DNA from: Promicromonospora sukumoe 327MFSha3.1
GTDB lineage: Bacteria; Actinomycetota; Actinomycetes; Actinomycetales; Cellulomonadaceae
Direction: 5' to 3'
DNA length: 64,000 bases
Assembly: GCF_000385135.1 (NCBI RefSeq)
Contig: NZ_ARQM01000011.1
Coordinates: 992,001 to 1,056,000, forward strand
Position 1 is the first letter of the stretch; every line of letters starts with the position of its first letter. The notes beneath the pieces are model-generated. The model saw only the letters and a list, made by a program, of their open reading frames with translations, did not search any database and was not told where the DNA came from. Both the position numbers and the translations under genes were made by a program. Shown here piece by piece: positions 61,387-64,000 of this stretch.

Positions 61387-62045
61387 TGCCACCTGTCTTC
61401 GCCCACGGCGAGCTGCGCCTGTACCTCCTGGTGCTGCTCCTGGACGGGCCACGGCACGGGTACGAGCTCATCACCGAGCTCACCCAGCGCTTCGGCGGCA
61501 CCTACCGCCCCAGCGCCGGGACCATCTACCCCCGCCTGACCAGGCTGGAGGAGGAGGGGCTGGTGCGTCGCTCCGCGCCGGGACCGGCCGGTGCCGGCCG
61601 CAAGGGCACGTACGAGCTCACCCCCGCCGGCCGGGCCGAGATCGACTCCCGGCTCGACGACGTCAAGCGCCTGGAGCAGAACGTCGCCGAGACCGTCCGC
61701 ACCCTCGCGGACGGCGTCCGGGCCGACATCCGCGACACGATGCGCGGCCTGCGGGCCGAGCTCGCGGCCGCGGCGCAGGAGGTCCGCTCCCGGCCGCGAC
61801 CCGGTCCCGGCACCGCGCCGGACCCGCGGCGCACCCAGTCCAACTCGCTGCGGCACGACGCCGAAGCGGCGCTGCAGCGGTTCCGCAACGACGTGCTGGC
61901 CGACCTGCGGGAGGCCGACGTCGCCGGTACGGTGTCGGCGCTGACCGTCGAGACGCTGCGCACCGTCCTCGACTCGGCGCGGTCCGCGATCCGTGGGACC
62001 CTGCCGAGCAGCACGAGCACCCCGCACCGCACGAGCTCGCAGTGA
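61386..62045 (+). CDS. PadR family transcriptional regulator
   Basis: A 219-aa regulator. The winged helix covers about residues 8-85 (ELRLYLLVLLLDGPRHGYEL, TYRPSAGTIYPRLTRLEEEGLV, KGTYELTPAGRAEI), followed by a long helical dimerisation region and a basic linker; this is long for PadR (usual ~110-180). Its start overlaps the upstream DUF4097 gene by one base, and a second DUF4097 gene follows 70 bp later. It probably represses the operon at 60437-60475. Confidence 0.88.
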   Translation: MPPVFAHGELRLYLLVLLLDGPRHGYELITELTQRFGGTYRPSAGTIYPRLTRLEEEGLVRRSAPGPAGAGRKGTYELTPAGRAEIDSRLDDVKRLEQNVAETVRTLADGVRADIRDTMRGLRAELAAAAQEVRSRPRPGPGTAPDPRRTQSNSLRHDAEAALQRFRNDVLADLREADVAGTVSALTVETLRTVLDSARSAIRGTLPSSTSTPHRTSSQ

Positions 62046-62115
62046 CAGAACCAGCCCCCATGCACGTCTCCCCATGAACCTCCCGATGAACCCTCCCCAT
62101 GAACGGAGCACAGCG

Positions 62116-62913
62116 ATGACCACCGAGTCCTGGAGCGTGGCCGCACCGCAGACCATCGAGGTCGGCGGCGCCACGACTCTGACCGTCCGACTGACGAACG
62201 GCCGCGCCGAGATCGTGGCCGACCCGAACCGCACGTCCGGCGCCGTCGTGGAGGTTCTCGAGGTCTCGACGCGGCCCCTGCAGATCCTCGCGGAGCACGG
62301 CAACCTGCGGGTCGCCTACGACTTCCCGGGCCTGGAGGGCTTCGTGGACCGGTTCCGCGGCCTCAAGGACCAGGACGCCGCCGTCGTGCGGATCACGGTG
62401 CCGGCCACGTCCGTGGTCGACGTCGCGACCGTGGGCGCCGAGGTCGTGGTGACCGGCGCGCAGGCCGGCGTGAACGTCAAGACCGCGGGCGGCGCCATCA
62501 CCGTGACCGGGACCAGCGGATCCGTGACGACCAAGTCCGGCACGGGCGCCGTCAGCATCGCCGAGCACAACGGCGACGCGTCGGCCACCACCGTGTCCGG
62601 TGCGGTGTCGCTCGTGGGCGCCCTGGGCCGCGTCTCGGTCCAGACCGTGTCCGGCGCGGTCACGGTCACCGCCGTCGGCACCACGCCGCTCGTCAACGCC
62701 AAGACGGTCTCCGGCGCGGCGGCGGTCCAGCTCGACGCCGGCGCCCCGGTCAACCTCCGCGCGCGCAGCGTCACGGGCAAGGTCGTGATCGACGGCGCGC
62801 AGGCGACGTCGAGCGCGCAGCGCACCGTCGTCGTCGACCACGCGGAGCCCGGCGCCGCGGCCTACATCTCGACCAACACGGTCTCGGGAACGGCCACGAT
62901 CACCCGCGGCTGA
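62116..62913 (+). CDS. DUF4097 beta-helix protein, second copy
   Basis: A 265-aa homologue of the protein at 60505: both begin M(S/T)T(D/E)SW(T/S)V and PQTIE(L/V), and both have repeated TVSG turns (ATTVSGAVSLVGAL, VQTVSGAVTVTAV, AKTVSGAAAVQL, TNTVSGTATITR). It therefore arose by duplication within the PadR locus. GGAG lies upstream of the ATG. A perfect 48-bp palindrome follows the stop. Confidence 0.83.
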   Translation: MTTESWSVAAPQTIEVGGATTLTVRLTNGRAEIVADPNRTSGAVVEVLEVSTRPLQILAEHGNLRVAYDFPGLEGFVDRFRGLKDQDAAVVRITVPATSVVDVATVGAEVVVTGAQAGVNVKTAGGAITVTGTSGSVTTKSGTGAVSIAEHNGDASATTVSGAVSLVGALGRVSVQTVSGAVTVTAVGTTPLVNAKTVSGAAAVQLDAGAPVNLRARSVTGKVVIDGAQATSSAQRTVVVDHAEPGAAAYISTNTVSGTATITRG

Positions 62914-62925
62914 CGCCCGTCCCGC

Positions 62926-62973
62926 ACGTGTCAGAGGCTCAGGTCACCATGGTGACCTGAGCCTCTGACACGT
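62926..62973. terminator. 48-bp perfect palindrome, copy C of the 46-bp family
   Basis: Every base pairs with its mirror position: ACGTGTCAGAGGCTCAGGTC and on to the centre CCATGG, then the exact complement. It starts 13 bp after the second DUF4097 gene, between convergent genes, and is best read as a bidirectional terminator. Confidence 0.75.
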
Positions 62974-62997
62974 CTGACGGCTCACGCGTTGCTTGTC

Positions 62998-63165
62998 TGT
63001 CGCCTGAGCCTGCGGTTCCACTCCGGGCGCGTGCCTCGTTCCTCGGCCCACACCCTGCGCTGCACCTCCGGCTCAGTCTCTACCTGTGTCGCCTGAGCCT
63101 GCGGTTCCGCTCCGGGCGCGTGCCTCGTTCCTCGGCCCGCACCCTGCGCTGCACCTCCGGCTCAG
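62998..63165. repeat. 79-bp tandem duplication (period 89 bp)
   Basis: 62998-63076 and 63087-63165 are identical except for two bases. Each copy is bounded by CCTGAGCC and GGCTCAG, which are inverted relative to each other. The second copy ends on the stop codon of the convergent SGNH-like gene, so the duplication arose at its 3' end. No gene was recognised in it. Confidence 0.8.
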
Positions 63166-63770
63166 GCGACCTCGTCCTGAGGCAGCCCCAGCCAGCTGTG
63201 CCAGCCCGTGTGCAGCACGAGCCACGCCATGAGCCCGTACCCGGCCTGGCCGGGGTAGGTGCCACCGCCCTGGGCCAGGTCCGCGAGCCACTGCTCGTGC
63301 TGCGCCAGCGGCGTGTACGTCTCGACGTACGGCACCCGGCGCCGGCTGGCGACGTCGGCGAACGCGTCGGACAGCTCCGCGATCCGGTCGCCCTCGGCGG
63401 GCGCGCCCGGCGGCGGCCCGACGACGAACGCGGCCGTACGGTTCGCGTCCGCGACGTCCAGGATGTTCGCCAGGTTCAGGCGCGAGCGCGCGACCGTGAG
63501 CCCCGCGGCGACGTCGTGCCGCCCCAGGGCCACCACCAGGCGGTTCTCGACCTCGGAGTCCGGGCCGAACCGCGCGGCGGTCTCGGCCTCCCAGCGGGCG
63601 CCCAGCTGCGTGCTGTTCTCGCCGGGGACGGCGAGCGTGAACAGCATGGCGGGACGGGCAAAGTGGGTGCGCGCGACGACGCGTCCGGTCCAGCCGAGCG
63701 CACGGGCGTCTCCGACACCCGTGGCCAGCTCGTCACCGACGACGCAGATACGCACCTCGCGATCCTGCAA
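63162..63770 (-). CDS. SGNH-hydrolase-like protein lacking the catalytic serine
   Basis: A 202-aa protein with the alpha/beta SGNH fold: ICVVGDELATGVGDARALGW corresponds to the GDSL block, VVALGRHDVAAG to the G/N block (normally GxND) and the final HTGWHSWL to a histidine region. The nucleophile serine of GDS is replaced by glutamate. The start TTG at 63770 follows AAGGAG; a longer ORF start lacks one. It may be a non-hydrolytic relative; the substrate is unknown. Confidence 0.68.
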   Translation of the reverse strand: MQDREVRICVVGDELATGVGDARALGWTGRVVARTHFARPAMLFTLAVPGENSTQLGARWEAETAARFGPDSEVENRLVVALGRHDVAAGLTVARSRLNLANILDVADANRTAAFVVGPPPGAPAEGDRIAELSDAFADVASRRRVPYVETYTPLAQHEQWLADLAQGGGTYPGQAGYGLMAWLVLHTGWHSWLGLPQDEVA

Positions 63771-63896
63771 CGGACTCTCCTTGCCTGTTCCCGGCAGCCT
63801 GGCGGACGGCCGGTTCCCCATTGTGGTGCACGGAACGCGGCCGATCGGTGACAACGCGCCGACGGCCGCGTGCCGCGTCGCGACAACGCGGGACGG

Positions 63897-64000
63897 TCAG
63901 AGCAGGGTCATCCCCCAGCGGACGCCGTGCGGCTGGCCAGGGGCCAGGTGCACGAGCCGCTCACCGGTCCGGAAGGCGTCGGCGACGCAGCTCATGGGCT
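63897..64000 (-). CDS. Aldose 1-epimerase-like protein, C-terminal fragment
   Basis: Only the last ~34 codons are inside the window: PMSCVADAFRTGERLVHLAP followed by GQPHGVRWGMTLL and a stop. This resembles the end of aldose 1-epimerase family proteins (a typical pattern is PMSCPPNAFRTG...LAPGE...WG). It would interconvert sugar anomers; identification rests on a short segment. Confidence 0.6.
   Translation of the reverse strand, partial: PMSCVADAFRTGERLVHLAPGQPHGVRWGMTLL

Overview
The window is very GC-rich chromosomal DNA from a high-GC Gram-positive bacterium. Several features point to an actinomycete, probably in Micrococcales (Cellulomonas/Promicromonospora-like; an inference, since no marker gene for rank is present). 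These are a sigR/rsrA thiol-redox pair next to bL37, aroA and rsgA (the layout of the M. tuberculosis sigH region), actinobacterial families (DUF3175, Rv3235-like, TIGR03086, DUF6912), an HspR-type HAIR operator, and frequent GTG starts. No rRNA, tRNA, CRISPR array, prophage or insertion sequence was recognised. Most genes are chromosomal housekeeping or environmental-response genes in short operons.

Layout. 1-1.2 kb: tail of an oligopeptide ABC ATPase and a ROK sugar kinase. 1.3-7.8 kb: small heat-shock protein, LD-carboxypeptidase, VOC protein, a flavin monooxygenase/TetR operon with twin operators, XdhC, and two poorly known proteins. 7.8-16 kb: molybdenum cofactor genes (moeA, moaE, moaA) with a glycosyltransferase and a ugp-like ABC importer (binding protein and two permeases) between them, then a universal stress protein. 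16-19.1 kb: a three-gene SPFH / zinc-ribbon / TFIIB-zinc-ribbon module resembling the B. subtilis ydjI/ydjG part of a PspA locus. 19.1-19.96 kb: a gene-free block of palindromic repeats. 19.96-28 kb: complete kdpFABCDE potassium-uptake locus with an extra small membrane peptide in front; kdpB carries an in-frame repeat-derived insertion. 28-33.8 kb: Lrp, DapA-like, MarR, TIGR03086, EamA and MocR genes. 33.9-37.6 kb: metG, sufE, DUF3175 and a rhodanese. 37.7-44.1 kb: a GAF regulator, a membrane protein, a VWA lipoprotein and an aldehyde dehydrogenase/DUF779 pair. 44.1-49 kb: TipA-type MerR regulator, DinB protein, two small-molecule kinases, Rv3235-like and LysM proteins. 49.4-55.2 kb: SAF and CpaE-like proteins, hisN, DUF6912, DUF6928-like and a VOC protein under a LexA-like box. 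55.2-60.3 kb: aroA-rsgA-endonuclease V operon, a DoxX-like gene, sigR-rsrA and bL37. 60.4-64 kb: a PadR-controlled DUF4097 operon, an SGNH-like protein and the end of an aldose 1-epimerase-like gene.

No wholly new defence or biosynthetic system was found. The strongest unusual signals are regulatory or repeat-based: a family of three 46-bp covarying intergenic palindromes (one perfect over 48 bp); a sigma-R-type autoregulatory promoter driving an N-terminally extended sigma factor; HAIR, LexA-like, TetR, PadR and MerR operators matching neighbouring genes; an array of long near-palindromes at 19.3-19.8 kb; and a repeat insertion inside kdpB.
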